From: Nonlabens sp. Ci31
GTDB lineage: Bacteria > Bacteroidota > Bacteroidia > Flavobacteriales > Flavobacteriaceae
Length of the DNA stretch: 64,000 nucleotides
Assembly: GCF_012974865.1 (NCBI RefSeq)
Contig: NZ_CP043633.1
Span: forward strand, 1,869,001 to 1,933,000
Reading direction: 5' to 3'
Made by a program: the position numbers and the translations under genes. Shown one piece after another: positions 37,373-46,764 of this stretch (position 1 is its first letter; the number at the start of each line of letters is the position of its first letter). The notes beneath the pieces are model-generated. The model was not told where the DNA came from. It made no database searches and saw only the letters and a program-made list of their open reading frames with translations.

Positions 37373-38007
37373 TTATAACAATCTCAAGTGTTTGGAAACC
37401 TCAGCATCTTTAGGTAAGTAAGGCTTTTCTTTAGGCAATATCAATTGGTCCAGTTGGGGTGCTTTTACGTACTGGTACTGCTCCTTTACATAATTAGAAA
37501 TATCTTCTATCTCGATGATGTCCTCTTGTGAATAGGCAAGGGCTTCCTCTTTACGTATTCCTAATTGAATGGCTCTACGCCCTAATTTTGCTCCATAGGG
37601 ATCGTGATCTGAATTCCATGGCAACCTGATGCTGGAACTCTTAACTTCTTTTACCATTGCTCTAGGTCTTTATAGATATCGCTTTGATAACTGGAATAGA
37701 CGGCTTTAGATAAATAACGTTCAAAAGCTTTTCTTTTTAGATGTATGGCAAGTACAACTTCCTGACCCTCTTTTGTTCCCCAACTATTGTGTTACACCAT
37801 CCAGAGAAAGTTAGGTTTGATCCATGTCATTCTTGTCGGTCTAAATGCACTTCCAAAATATTGATTTTCTGCAGCAAAAAGGCCTATTTCAGGTCGGTAG
37901 GATTGGTAAACAATAACTTTTTCGTCATCGTATTGTGCTATGATATGATGACCTTCTTGTGGCCATTCCATCAATTGGTGTTTATAGGAGGCTGTTTTTA
38001 GTTTCAT
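37373..38007 (-). pseudogene. DUF4291 gene interrupted by a stop and a frameshift
   Basis: The first part (MKLKTASYKHQLMEWPQEG, IIAQYDDEKVIVYQSYRPEIGLFAAENQYFG, RPTRMTWIKPNFLWM) is a clear DUF4291 N-terminus. It meets a TAA at 37796-37798 inside NFLWMV*HNSWGTKEGQEVVLAI. Family sequence continues in the same frame to about 37665, then shifts by one base (a likely missing G in the GG of CAATGG) into VKEVKSSSIRLPWNSDHDPYGAKLGRRAIQLG, running to 37373. The 633-bp span matches the family's usual length. The protein's role is unknown. Confidence 0.8.
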
Positions 38008-38348
38008 TAGTTGATCCGCAAGGGGATATGCTAATTTGGGTGTATTAAGCTTGTGAAAGTTTTGTTTTCGCGCTATGACTGCCCGCAGGAAAGCTTATTT
38101 CTTATAAAAATCCCGTTAAAATTCGAAAACATCAGCTTTTTAGGAAAGCTGTTTGTAGGGGATTCTCTAAATCAAATAAAAGTTCGTTATTAAATAATGG
38201 ACTCCTAGAGTTGTTTCCTCATCCGGTCTATAGATAATTTAGGGGCTACCGGTTTTATGTGCAACTTGGGAGGAGCAATAGGGCCGTCGAGCAGTTTGCT
38301 TTGCATTCCTGTAATCGCAAAAAACGGTAAATATCGAAACTTATAGGG
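38008..38348. other. Gap between the DUF4291 remnant and a lipoprotein gene
   Basis: No confident gene. On the minus strand about 38212-38340 an open stretch reads FRYLPFFAITGMQSKLLDGPI and on to a TAG, which might be a small unrecognised coding fragment. An inverted repeat around AGCTTTTTAGGAAAGCT lies near 38131. Confidence 0.3.
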
Positions 38349-38912
38349 TTATGGGTTATTTTGATCCATGTCTCTTAGTACTCTACATTGCCCTTCAATG
38401 CTATGAGTAACATTATTTGCGTCTTGATAAGTACCCGCAAAGACGAATTCAAGATAATCACCTATGTTCGTAGGGTTTGGACTAGTAACTTCTGTTATAA
38501 TGGCACTCATTGTAAAATCTAGAGATAAAGCAAACAAATTACTTGGGGTTCTCTCTATAAAAAAAAATTTTGCAGTAGGGTCGTTATCAGTCGCCCACCC
38601 CCAATTGTAAACGGTATTAGGCATAAAAGGACCTGAACTGTCAAAAGTAAAGCTACCTCCTATACGTCGTACCTCTCCAGTATCAGCCGATATTCCGATT
38701 GCGTTAATTTCATATCTATCAATGATGCTACTTGTATGTGTCTCTAGATGTCCTTCTGCCTGATAGTCAAAAGTGCGCACTGGTCCGTCATCTATTTTAT
38801 ATTTAAAATATTCTTGAGTATTTCCTGTGGTAGAGGTACCATCATCAGTATTACAGCTTATGGTAATTACCGCTAAGGCTATTATTGCTAGAGTTTTGAT
38901 TATATTTTTCAT
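38349..38912 (-). CDS. Lipoprotein of unknown function
   Basis: 187 residues with a lipobox (LAVITISC) after a short hydrophobic stretch. The mature part is beta-rich and acidic with no recognised domain (YFKYKIDDGPVRTFDYQAEG, SGPFMPNTVYNWGWATDNDP, GDYLEFVFAGTYQDANNVTHSIEGQCRVLRD). It lies 35 bases downstream of a second lipoprotein gene of similar style, so the two probably form one unit and may be surface or outer-membrane proteins. Confidence 0.8.
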   Translation of the reverse strand: MKNIIKTLAIIALAVITISCNTDDGTSTTGNTQEYFKYKIDDGPVRTFDYQAEGHLETHTSSIIDRYEINAIGISADTGEVRRIGGSFTFDSSGPFMPNTVYNWGWATDNDPTAKFFFIERTPSNLFALSLDFTMSAIITEVTSPNPTNIGDYLEFVFAGTYQDANNVTHSIEGQCRVLRDMDQNNP

Positions 38913-38947
38913 AGTTCACTTTGTTTGATTGATGTTTGTTTTTTGAT

Positions 38948-39607
38948 TTAATCCAGTATAACCCCAAATGTTCCCTCGTAATGTCCAATAATTACTTCTC
39001 CGTTTTGATTCATAAAGGTGTAATCTGCATCAATGGTGCTAGCTGTAGGATTTGTGTTATCTAGATTTATAGCATGAATAGTAATCGATAAGCCAGAAAC
39101 ACCAGGGGTATTTATAGTTCCAACGTTTTCATTACCAATTCCATATTCTATGTTGTTAATGAAGTAAGCAGGTGTTAAAGAGTCTATCTGACCATTTTCT
39201 ACAATTACAGAGTCGTTTACACTAGATACGATATAGGTGTTTCCTGATAATGGCCCAGAACTCGATAAACTAGGGTTATCACTCACTTCTATGTTGAGAA
39301 ATACCCAGCTATTGGTATTTAAAGAGAATAAAAAATCACCACTTGATCCATTTACATTGGCATCGTTATCAAACATCCTTCCATTGGAAAAGAAGAAGCT
39401 ATAGTTATCAGGGTAACCATCACCTCCTATAATAGGATCATCGTCATCTTCATCAATTTCAAAATAAGCATTAGGCGTTCCATAAAAAACGCTGTTATGT
39501 GTAAACCCGTCAGTAGGATTACTAGGGTCAGTTTGCATATCATCGTTTCCATCACAACTTATGGTAGGTATAAGGATCAATAATAAAATCGTCTTGATTG
39601 TTTTCAT
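38948..39607 (-). CDS. Lipoprotein of unknown function
   Basis: 219 residues with a lipobox (LILIPTISC). The mature protein is rich in Asp, Asn and Ser and strand-like repeats (FEIDEDDDDPIIGGDGYPDNYSFFFSNGRMFDNDANVNGSSGDF, TIDADYTFMNQNGEVIIGHYEGTFGVILD), which might bind calcium. The C-terminal segments of this and the next gene share a pattern (YLEFVFAGTY / VIIGHYEGTF), so they could be distant paralogues. Function unknown. Confidence 0.8.
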   Translation of the reverse strand: MKTIKTILLLILIPTISCDGNDDMQTDPSNPTDGFTHNSVFYGTPNAYFEIDEDDDDPIIGGDGYPDNYSFFFSNGRMFDNDANVNGSSGDFLFSLNTNSWVFLNIEVSDNPSLSSSGPLSGNTYIVSSVNDSVIVENGQIDSLTPAYFINNIEYGIGNENVGTINTPGVSGLSITIHAINLDNTNPTASTIDADYTFMNQNGEVIIGHYEGTFGVILD

Positions 39608-40386
39608 CTTTAAAAGTATTAGTTGATTATGATAGCTGTAGTGGTGATTATCTTTCCTTCATATGCAGTGGATTAGCACTACTTTCTAGATAGCCACTGC
39701 ACAAGAAAAATTCAAATAAATAGTACATAGAAGTAGGTGCTTAAATTGATAGATTCAAAAATATATGAGGCATTCTTAAGGCATCTTGAGACTACAAAGT
39801 ATGGGTTTAACCAGTTTGATGAAAAGGTTAATTGATAAAGAGAGGACTTGATTACTTGAAAGTCCCCTTTCAATCTATAACCAATAAATACGTTCAACGC
39901 TATTTGATGTTGGAGTGTTTTGATTATTTTTAGAATAAAGTCAAAAACATAGGCTACATCTATGTGAGTTGTCTAAGGTAGCATCATGTGTTTCTCAAGT
40001 AAAAAGCAATGTATCAAAAGGGACTAATAGAAAGTATCCTCAAATAAAAGGCTAAGGAGTTTTCCTTTTAAATAAAGGAATTATTACAGATAAAACCTAC
40101 CCTCATGACCTTTTGAAAACCTTAAAATTAGGCAGTATGTCAGGTGTGAAGAGTCTACAAAAGAGGGTGATGTTTAAACAACATCAAAAGAACTGATCAT
40201 GCGTTTATTACGAACGACAAGGAGGCCACTGCTATAAATAGCCGTGTAAATAGAGTCTTTTGATCATCAAGTTGCTTTAGATAGATTTAAGTAAGCCACT
40301 GATGTTGCAAATATTCAATATGTCTTTATATCTATAGCAGGGATTCTGAAAAACCATTTATTTTAGAGGACGTGCCGAAGAAGATC
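39608..40386. other. Long gap without a supported gene
   Basis: 779 bases, AT-rich, with stop codons in every frame beyond short stretches. I see no RNA gene, hairpin with a T-run or repeat that explains it. It could hold promoters of the flanking lipoprotein gene or decayed sequence. Confidence 0.5.
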
Positions 40387-41220
40387 TTAAGCCTGCTTCC
40401 TAAAGGCCATTGGTGAGACACCAACTTGTGTTTTAAAAAATTTAGAAAAATGACTAGGCTCATTATAGCCCAGTTCATAAGAGATTTCTTCAGCACTTTT
40501 ATCAGAGTACAGCAGCAATCTTTTTGCCTCAGCAGCTATACGCCCATTGATGATTTTCAAGGGAGAGTTCACGTCGTGCTTTTTAAAGAAATTGGAAAGC
40601 GTTTTAGGCGATTTAAAAAGCAAGTCTGCGTAGTCAGCCACTTGATGTTTTTCTTTAAAATGTTGTTCTACTAGAATATTAAATTTCCTGATGAGTTCCA
40701 CCTGTTTTACAGATAGATCTGCCTGATTAGTTTCTAGCTTTATCAACCGAGTTGAGGTGATCAGCATGCGCTTTAAAAGGGTGCGCAACATCTCTCCTTG
40801 AATGTGGTCTTTAGTAGCAAACTCTTCTTGGAATAAAACCAACATCGCTTTAAAACTACGCTGATCTTTTTCATTTAATTCAATTACAGGTGCGTTGGAA
40901 GAACCGTAAAACAAAAGACCCATACAAGAAACTTCAGAATCGTTGTATTGTATACAGTAGAACTCCCGATTGAATATAAAAGCGATCAAGCCATCATTGT
41001 CTTTAGGGATAGCTACCATATTTACAGGCGTACAAAAAAGTACTTGATTCTTTTTGAGAATTATTTCATAGCCATCTATGGTTAAACGCTCCTCACCTTG
41101 CGTGCACCATATGATTTTATACAATCCCTTTTCTTGAAGGAGTTCTAGCGAGGGACCACATTGAAAGCTGGTAACCGTAAACCTACCGCCTTCTTTTGTA
41201 TTATGATGATCTAATTTCAT
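40387..41220 (-). CDS. AraC-family transcriptional regulator
   Basis: 277 residues. The C-terminal ~100 residues hold two helix-turn-helix motifs of the AraC type (VADYADLLFKSPKTLSNFFKKHD and SAEEISYELGYNEPSHFSKFFKTQVGVSPMAFRKQ). The N-terminal part is a cupin-like sensor (LYKIIWCTQGEERLTIDGYEIILKKNQVLFCTPVNM). It stands alone beside a rhodanese gene; its target and ligand are unknown. Confidence 0.92.
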   Translation of the reverse strand: MKLDHHNTKEGGRFTVTSFQCGPSLELLQEKGLYKIIWCTQGEERLTIDGYEIILKKNQVLFCTPVNMVAIPKDNDGLIAFIFNREFYCIQYNDSEVSCMGLLFYGSSNAPVIELNEKDQRSFKAMLVLFQEEFATKDHIQGEMLRTLLKRMLITSTRLIKLETNQADLSVKQVELIRKFNILVEQHFKEKHQVADYADLLFKSPKTLSNFFKKHDVNSPLKIINGRIAAEAKRLLLYSDKSAEEISYELGYNEPSHFSKFFKTQVGVSPMAFRKQA

Positions 41221-41322
41221 AAGCTAAATGTAGGAAGAATATATAACTTATTTTAAATTAGCTTTAAAACTTCATATCAATACAAAAACAACTTTTAGAT
41301 GATATTAAAGAGTCGTGATATA

Positions 41323-41625
41323 TCAGGACTTGAGGTGTTTTCTCATGGAGCCTATTCCGCCAGCATTTACTACTTTAAAGCCTTTTGATTTCAATTTTGC
41401 AGCGGCGATATTACTTCTTCCTCCCATCGCGCAATAAACAATGACAGGTTTTTCTTTATCAAGACTGCTTAACTTCTGGTCGATCACCTGAACAGGTATA
41501 TTTTTAGAGCCTTCAATATGACTTCCATTAAATTCTGAGGAGGTACGCACGTCTAATAATAAAGCACCATCCTTCAGGAACTTTTGAATAATTTCTTTTT
41601 TCTTGTTTTTAAATAACCCGAACAT
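41323..41625 (-). CDS. Rhodanese-domain protein
   Basis: 100 residues, one rhodanese domain: LLLDVRTSSEFNGSHIEGSKNIPV followed by the active-site loop VYCAMGGRSNIAAAKLKSKGFKVVNAGGI with Cys 65. Such proteins carry or transfer sulfane sulfur in the cytoplasm. It is monocistronic. The catalytic Cys is present, so it is likely active; the partner is unknown. Confidence 0.92.
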   Translation of the reverse strand: MFGLFKNKKKEIIQKFLKDGALLLDVRTSSEFNGSHIEGSKNIPVQVIDQKLSSLDKEKPVIVYCAMGGRSNIAAAKLKSKGFKVVNAGGIGSMRKHLKS

Positions 41626-41772
41626 ATTTTTATTTTTAAGACGTTTGTTTTTCTATTACTTACCGGCAAAGTAGTGAAATGTTATGTGAAGCTTACTCAA
41701 TTTTATGTCGAAAGAAGACCTGAAACAAAAGACTTATAAAATCATCTCATTTTTAATTCTTATTTTAGAATT

Positions 41773-42420
41773 ATGGAAGGAATTATAGGTAATATTTTTA
41801 TAGGTCTTTTGTTAGGACTGGTGATTAGTTACTTCCTATCAGCAGCAGATAGAGATAAGCAAAACGACAGGCGACAACAAAGATTGCAAGAGCAAAACAG
41901 ACGGCAACTTCAACGGGATCAAATACTAAAGGAATTAGCTCATAGGCCATCGCAGAGCACATTACCAAAAACGGAAGCGGTTACATTGCTCTATCAATTT
42001 GCAGCCAGTAAAAACAACTTTACTTTAAAGGACGTCGAACAGGCCACTAGAGTTCTTCAAAGACATTATGCGCAAACCATCGAAAATGAGTTGGCTTATA
42101 AAATAAACTTTCCCGAAAAAGAACTTCTCCGTTTTGAGCCTAAAGAAACGCTACAACTGCTTACGATCATCAATGAAGGTTTGCACAATGCAATCACGCA
42201 TGCTCAAGCCAGTTTCGTTTTTAGTATTGCATCTGTAGAACATGGAAAATTGAACCTCATCACACACGATAATGGAATAGGTTACGATCGAAAAGAAACC
42301 CCAGCTCACAACGGAATTAATAGTATTCAAAGAGCTGTTCAAGATTTAAAAGGAGATTTAAAACTGACAAGTAACATAGGGAACGGTACCATAGTCAATG
42401 TAGAAATACCTATTCGATGA
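41773..42420 (+). CDS. Membrane-anchored HATPase_c (histidine-kinase-like) protein
   Basis: 215 residues. One N-terminal membrane helix (IIGNIFIGLLLGLVISYFLS) is followed by a charged Gln/Arg-rich coiled segment and a C-terminal GHKL ATPase domain: N-box IINEGLHNAITHAQ, G1 box THDNGIGYD, G2 region NGINSIQRAVQDLKGDLKLTSNIGNGTIVNVEIPI. This resembles the ATPase part of NarX/DesK-like kinases, but I see no clear phospho-accepting His helix and no response regulator gene beside it. It may act with a distant partner. Confidence 0.8.
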   Translation: MEGIIGNIFIGLLLGLVISYFLSAADRDKQNDRRQQRLQEQNRRQLQRDQILKELAHRPSQSTLPKTEAVTLLYQFAASKNNFTLKDVEQATRVLQRHYAQTIENELAYKINFPEKELLRFEPKETLQLLTIINEGLHNAITHAQASFVFSIASVEHGKLNLITHDNGIGYDRKETPAHNGINSIQRAVQDLKGDLKLTSNIGNGTIVNVEIPIR

Positions 42421-42518
42421 AAATGAAATGCATAGGAATAGCTGCAAAATCAGTAGTAAAATAATAAGGTGCTTCACCCTTACAATAGTGTATGTATAAG
42501 GGAATTTTATATTTTCTA

Positions 42519-44171
42519 CTAACTTATCAACTCCTCAATCTCCTCAACAAGCAACCACTCATCAGGATAGTGACTTTGAACTTGAATTTTAAGCTTTTCT
42601 AATAACGGTTTGTTGATCTTATCCTCTTCTCTGTAATGACGTACCTTCTCGTAAAGTCCTTGAATAGCGACTTGTTCTTTAGTAAAAATGGATTTGCTCG
42701 TTTTGACGTCGCTTTCGTGATATACTTGGTCAAAACTGTAATAGTCTGCGGGACCCGCATAAGCACTGGCTATTTCTTTTCCTACGGCAAGATTAAGCAT
42801 ACCATCTGCTGGTGAAAAGAGAATCTCATCCTTATAACTTACCGTACAATCGGTAAACTGAATCAGCATTAATTTTCCATTTACGTTACGTTGACCAGTG
42901 ACGTTTAACCCTTCTACTTTAATGCCACTTTCATAAGTGAATTCGATACGTTCATTATCATAAAAGTGATAGGCCTGCAAGTCGCGAGGTCCCATATCTT
43001 CAATAGCTAGATTGATTCCTTTCAACTTGCCCAGCGGACTTAAAAAACCGTTTTTATGAGTATGACGACCGTGGCTTATCAATTCTTTTTCACGATACGC
43101 CAGAGCGCTTTCACCAAAAGTTTGAAAGAAAACAACCTCATTATCATCATTAGTAATCATGCGAGTAAACAAACCACTTACTTGCAGTCCTGTGCTCAGC
43201 TCTATAGTTCCTAAAGATTTTGAATCAATGAGTTTTTGCAAACCTCTGTGTCCTCCTTTACGCACGGCCATGGTGTTAGCAAATTCTTCTAATACTTCAC
43301 TTAGATGCGCAAAATTAGGCGTTACATAAAGATGAGGTTGCTTGCGTGTAATATCAAAATCCTGATAAGCGGCATCAATAGAATAAGATCTTTTTTCAAC
43401 GCTAGGCTCTAGACAGCTTTTACTTTCTCCTATACTGGATAATAATCCAGCTCCGTATAATTTAGGGTTCTCCAGCGTTCCTACCAGTCCGTATTCTACA
43501 GTCCACCAGTGGAGGTTTCTGATAAGCGACATTTCGCTAGGTACTACTTTTTTATTTTGCAGGCGCTCTATTTCAGCTTCTGCTACGGTGATTTCTTTAT
43601 CTAATTTGGCATCTTTCTTCTCACTTCTCACTTCTTTAAGAATAGAAATTTTACGCACTGCTTCATACATCTCATGGTCGTGTGCGCTAGAAATAGCCTT
43701 ACTACCTATCTCGCCAAAACGTCTTAAATATTCTGCGTAATCGGGACTTGCAATAATAGGTGCATGCCCAGCCGCTTCATGAATAATATCTGGCGCGGGT
43801 GTGTATTCAATATTGTCCACTTTTCTAATATCGGCTGCGATGACGAGTATTTTATAAGCCTGAAATTCCATAAATGCGGCTGGTGGAATAAACCCATCTA
43901 CGGCAACAGCTGCCCAACCTATTTCTTTTAAAATGCGATTCATTCCATACATGGACGGAATACGATCTATAGAAAGACCTGTTTTCTTTAATCCAGCGAG
44001 GTAAGAACCATGAGCCACTTGACTCAAAAATTCCACATTTTTACGCATTACATGACGCCATACGGCTTGATCTTGATAGGTATAAAGCTTGTAGTTTTGC
44101 GGCTTTATAAATTGTTTTAAGTGAGGCGGTAATCGCTCTATAAGTGGGTTGATTTCTATATTCTCTAGCAT
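42519..44171 (-). CDS. phhA: Aromatic amino acid hydroxylase (phenylalanine 4-monooxygenase)
   Basis: 550 residues, longer than the ~290-residue proteobacterial enzyme. The N-terminal ~320 residues carry the catalytic domain, with the iron-binding motif HEAAGH (His131 and His136) and the YGLVGTLENPKLYGAGLLSSIGES segment. A C-terminal extension of ~200 residues of unknown role follows, as in other Flavobacteriia. The enzyme uses a pterin and O2 to hydroxylate Phe (or Trp). It is divergent from a TetR gene, which may regulate it. Confidence 0.92.
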   Translation of the reverse strand: MLENIEINPLIERLPPHLKQFIKPQNYKLYTYQDQAVWRHVMRKNVEFLSQVAHGSYLAGLKKTGLSIDRIPSMYGMNRILKEIGWAAVAVDGFIPPAAFMEFQAYKILVIAADIRKVDNIEYTPAPDIIHEAAGHAPIIASPDYAEYLRRFGEIGSKAISSAHDHEMYEAVRKISILKEVRSEKKDAKLDKEITVAEAEIERLQNKKVVPSEMSLIRNLHWWTVEYGLVGTLENPKLYGAGLLSSIGESKSCLEPSVEKRSYSIDAAYQDFDITRKQPHLYVTPNFAHLSEVLEEFANTMAVRKGGHRGLQKLIDSKSLGTIELSTGLQVSGLFTRMITNDDNEVVFFQTFGESALAYREKELISHGRHTHKNGFLSPLGKLKGINLAIEDMGPRDLQAYHFYDNERIEFTYESGIKVEGLNVTGQRNVNGKLMLIQFTDCTVSYKDEILFSPADGMLNLAVGKEIASAYAGPADYYSFDQVYHESDVKTSKSIFTKEQVAIQGLYEKVRHYREEDKINKPLLEKLKIQVQSHYPDEWLLVEEIEELIS

Positions 44172-44188
44172 TATAATAGGATAAAGCT

Positions 44189-44196
44189 CAAAGCTA
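44189..44196 (-). promoter_or_regulatory. Promoter -7 element TAGCTTTG of phhA
   Basis: Matches TAnnTTTG on the minus strand, 17 bases before the phhA ATG. Confidence 0.45.
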
Positions 44197-44336
44197 GGCT
44201 AAAACTAATTATTATAATTACAGAACATTGACTTTTAATTAATTTTAAGTAATACCAGATTATGTTGCAAATACGATGACCCGATATAAGTTGTTGACTC
44301 TTGTTTTAAAGTAGAAAAGTAACCGGCTACATCTCT

Positions 44337-44344
44337 TATATTTG
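44337..44344 (+). promoter_or_regulatory. Promoter -7 element TATATTTG of the TetR gene
   Basis: Matches the Bacteroidota TAnnTTTG element and ends 6 bases before the ATG at 44351, so the transcript would begin at or near the start codon. Confidence 0.6.
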
Positions 44345-44350
44345 CATCTT

Positions 44351-44914
44351 ATGTCTCGCAAAAAACAAATTCTTAAAACGGCTGCTCAACTTTTTAAAGA
44401 TCGAGGTTATAGCGCTGTTACCATGCGCGACCTGGCTGCTGCTATGGACATGAAAGCGGCCAGTTTGTACAATCATATTTCTGGAAAGCAGGAGATTCTC
44501 GCCACCTTGATACTTGAGGTAGCTCAAGAATTTACGACTGGTATGGATGCCGTGGAGGATAATGATCATTCCGCTTTCGCGAAAGCGGAACAGCTCATAT
44601 TATTACACATAAAAATAGCTCTTGAATACACCAACGCACTTGCCGTTTTAAATACCGACTGGATGCATCTGGAAGGTCAGCAATATCAGGAATACATCAA
44701 GCTGAGAAAGAATTATGAACTTGATTTTAAAAAGATTCTAGAAAGCGGTATTGCTTCTGGAGAATTTAAAAAAATGAGCGTGGAGACCATGCTTTTTAAC
44801 CTCTTAAGTACATTGAGATCTATCTATTTATGGATACCAAAAAAGTCGACCACCGAAGTAATCGACCTTAAAAAAGAGTTGCCTCAGATATTACTTACAG
44901 GAATTAGTTGTTAG
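44351..44914 (+). CDS. TetR-family transcriptional regulator
   Basis: 187 residues from the ATG at 44351; an in-frame TTG at 44342 lies inside the promoter and is unlikely. The N-terminal TetR helix-turn-helix is clear (RKKQILKTAAQLFKDRGYSAVTMRDLAAAMDMKAASLYNHISGKQEIL), followed by a helical ligand domain. A 22-bp form of the dispersed palindrome at 44569-44590 is read in frame as SAFAKAE. It is divergent from phhA and converges with the old yellow enzyme gene, overlapping its 3' end by 11 bases. Confidence 0.92.
   Translation: MSRKKQILKTAAQLFKDRGYSAVTMRDLAAAMDMKAASLYNHISGKQEILATLILEVAQEFTTGMDAVEDNDHSAFAKAEQLILLHIKIALEYTNALAVLNTDWMHLEGQQYQEYIKLRKNYELDFKKILESGIASGEFKKMSVETMLFNLLSTLRSIYLWIPKKSTTEVIDLKKELPQILLTGISC
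44569..44590. repeat. Dispersed palindrome, 22-bp form (copy 8)
   Basis: Same extended palindrome as at 9479-9500, here inside the TetR gene and read as SAFAKAE. Confidence 0.9.
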
Positions 44915-46019
44915 CTTTTTCCAGCTCTAGAACAGGATAGTCTGTATAACCTTCACGACCTTGAGAGTAGAAGGTATCTTGATTCCAATCTGCTAGTACA
45001 GCGTTACATTCAAATCGATGAGGTAAATCCGGATTTGAAATAAATAGCTTTCCAAAAGCAACTAAATCTGCATTTCCTTCTTCTATAACTTTATTTCCAG
45101 AGTCGTGATCAAACTGACTGTTGATCATAAGATTCCCTTTATAAATGGGTCTGTAATGTTTTGCAATATGACTTTCTAAAAATTTGACATCACTCACATT
45201 TGTAAAAGGTTCTGATAAATGAACATAAGCAAGATTGTGATCGTTCAAGCGATGGATGAGGTAATCAAAAAACGGAATCGTATCTGGAGTGCCATGAATT
45301 CCAAAAACACCATTCAAAGACGGGTTTAAACGACAGCCGATTCTGTTTTCTGGAAAAGATTCTTTTATAGCCTCAAGGATTTCAAAAAAGAATCGAGCTT
45401 TGTTTTCAGGACTACCGCCGTATTGGTCGGTTCTTAAATTAGATTGATTGTTGAAGAATTGATGTATCAGATAACCATTAGAACTGTGAATTTCTACACC
45501 GTCAAAACCTGCTTTTTTTGCATTTGCAGCGGCTTGACCAAACTCTTTAACCGTTTGATGAATTTCTTCCATAGTCATGGCATGCGGTGTAACAGTTTGT
45601 TTCTTTTCACCTAGTGCATTTCTATGTTCTATTTCTGGATTCACGGCACTTGGTGCCCATGGCAGCTCTCCGTTATGATAATCTGGTAAAGAAGTACGAC
45701 CTACGTGCCACAGCTGCAAGAATATTTTACCAGCTTCGTTATGCACACTGTCGACTACTTTAGTCCATCCTTGAACTTGTGCGTCATTAAAAATCCCAGC
45801 CACAAATGGGTAACCTCTTGCTTTTTCTGAAACCTCACTACCTTCCGTAATAATCAACCCTGCTCCAGCACGTTGTGTATAATAATCTACATGCTTATCA
45901 TCTGGTGCTTGATGTTCGTTTGTTGCTCTACATCTTGTAAGTGGAGCCATAACGACTCTGTTTTTTAACTCTACAGCTCCGATGGTTATGGGCTTTAATA
46001 GAGGTTGTTTGTTACTCAT
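44904..46019 (-). CDS. Old yellow enzyme (NADH:flavin oxidoreductase / alkene reductase)
   Basis: 371 residues from the ATG at 46019 (MSNKQPLLKPITIGAVELKNRVVMAPLTR); upstream in-frame codons to 46067 overlap the promoter. The FMN barrel shows the usual landmarks: MAPLTRCRA, LQLWHVGRTS, GFDGVEIHSSNGYLIHQFFNNQSNLRTDQYGGS and GNADLVAFGKLFISNPDLPHRF. It reduces activated C=C bonds with NAD(P)H, often in detoxification. It is monocistronic and converges with the TetR gene, whose 3' end it overlaps. Confidence 0.94.
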   Translation of the reverse strand: MSNKQPLLKPITIGAVELKNRVVMAPLTRCRATNEHQAPDDKHVDYYTQRAGAGLIITEGSEVSEKARGYPFVAGIFNDAQVQGWTKVVDSVHNEAGKIFLQLWHVGRTSLPDYHNGELPWAPSAVNPEIEHRNALGEKKQTVTPHAMTMEEIHQTVKEFGQAAANAKKAGFDGVEIHSSNGYLIHQFFNNQSNLRTDQYGGSPENKARFFFEILEAIKESFPENRIGCRLNPSLNGVFGIHGTPDTIPFFDYLIHRLNDHNLAYVHLSEPFTNVSDVKFLESHIAKHYRPIYKGNLMINSQFDHDSGNKVIEEGNADLVAFGKLFISNPDLPHRFECNAVLADWNQDTFYSQGREGYTDYPVLELEKANN

Positions 46020-46033
46020 AATTTTCTTTTGTT

Positions 46034-46041
46034 CAAAGATA
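46034..46041 (-). promoter_or_regulatory. Promoter -7 element TATCTTTG of the old yellow enzyme gene
   Basis: TAnnTTTG match on the minus strand, 14 bases before the ATG at 46019; it supports this start over the longer frame. Confidence 0.55.
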
Positions 46042-46116
46042 TTGTAGGTACAAGTAAATAGAGTCAAGTCTGCGTTAATTGGGTTTTCTTTATAGTAAAG
46101 GCTTATTAAGACAATT

Positions 46117-46764
46117 TTAAAATAAGCTATTCTTGGAAAATAAGCTGTATCGCAATCCTATGGACAGCGTAAGAAAATGATCTTTATCATAAAGCTCTTG
46201 TATTTGAGGACTACTGTCTATTTCATAATAGAGTTGACGAGATTCAATGTCTATAAAACTAGAAAGACTATTGTTGAACTGATAGCTTATGCTAGCGCCG
46301 ATAATGATCATGTCAGCGTTTTCTTCAAATTCCTTGCTTTGGTAGTTCGTTTGCTGTTTTAACTTAATATCAGCATATCTTATATGTGGTGATATTGCCC
46401 ATACCTCTTTTAATTGAATTAGATAACCTATTCCTATAAAGGTTCCTCTCAAATTTGTTTGTTCCACTAAACCAGAAACTTCACTATCTAAGTTTTTATG
46501 AGAGCTATTAAACATACCTACACCTAATTGAAAAGATTTATAAAATTGCCAGTCTGCCTGAAGATTAAAACCCAATGCAGGCGAGTCTGCGCTAGAAATA
46601 TAACTTTCACCTAAAGTAAAGTCTGTTTGAAAACCTGCTTTAAAATGAAACTGTTGTTTTATTTCTGAATAATTCAGTTTTGTGTTAAGTGAATCTCCAA
46701 CTTTTTGAGCAATGGAATGATGGCTGAATAGAAAGAGACTAATAATTAATAGTAAATACCGCAT
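46117..46764 (-). CDS. Exported protein, likely outer-membrane beta-barrel
   Basis: 215 residues with a signal peptide (MRYLLLIISLFLFSHHSIAQ). The mature part alternates strands and turns (FHFKAGFQTDFTLGESYISS, FQLGVGMFNSSHK, TFIGIGYLIQLKEVWAISPHIRYADIKLK, FLTLSIGLRYSLF), typical of an 8- to 10-strand barrel. It overlaps the 3' end of the HisIE-lipoprotein frame by 26 bases, so it is likely translated with that lipoprotein. No family name is recognised. Confidence 0.78.
   Translation of the reverse strand: MRYLLLIISLFLFSHHSIAQKVGDSLNTKLNYSEIKQQFHFKAGFQTDFTLGESYISSADSPALGFNLQADWQFYKSFQLGVGMFNSSHKNLDSEVSGLVEQTNLRGTFIGIGYLIQLKEVWAISPHIRYADIKLKQQTNYQSKEFEENADMIIIGASISYQFNNSLSSFIDIESRQLYYEIDSSPQIQELYDKDHFLTLSIGLRYSLFSKNSLF

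Noticed and set aside
37741..38001. A plus-strand frame opposite the DUF4291 remnant
   Set aside because: It is antisense to recognisable DUF4291 sequence and has no features of its own.
39712..39897. A 61-residue minus-strand frame in the long gap
   Set aside because: No start context, no similarity and ordinary chance length for AT-rich DNA.
41773..42420. A complete two-component sensor kinase
   Set aside because: No sensor domain, no clear phospho-accepting His region and no response regulator nearby.
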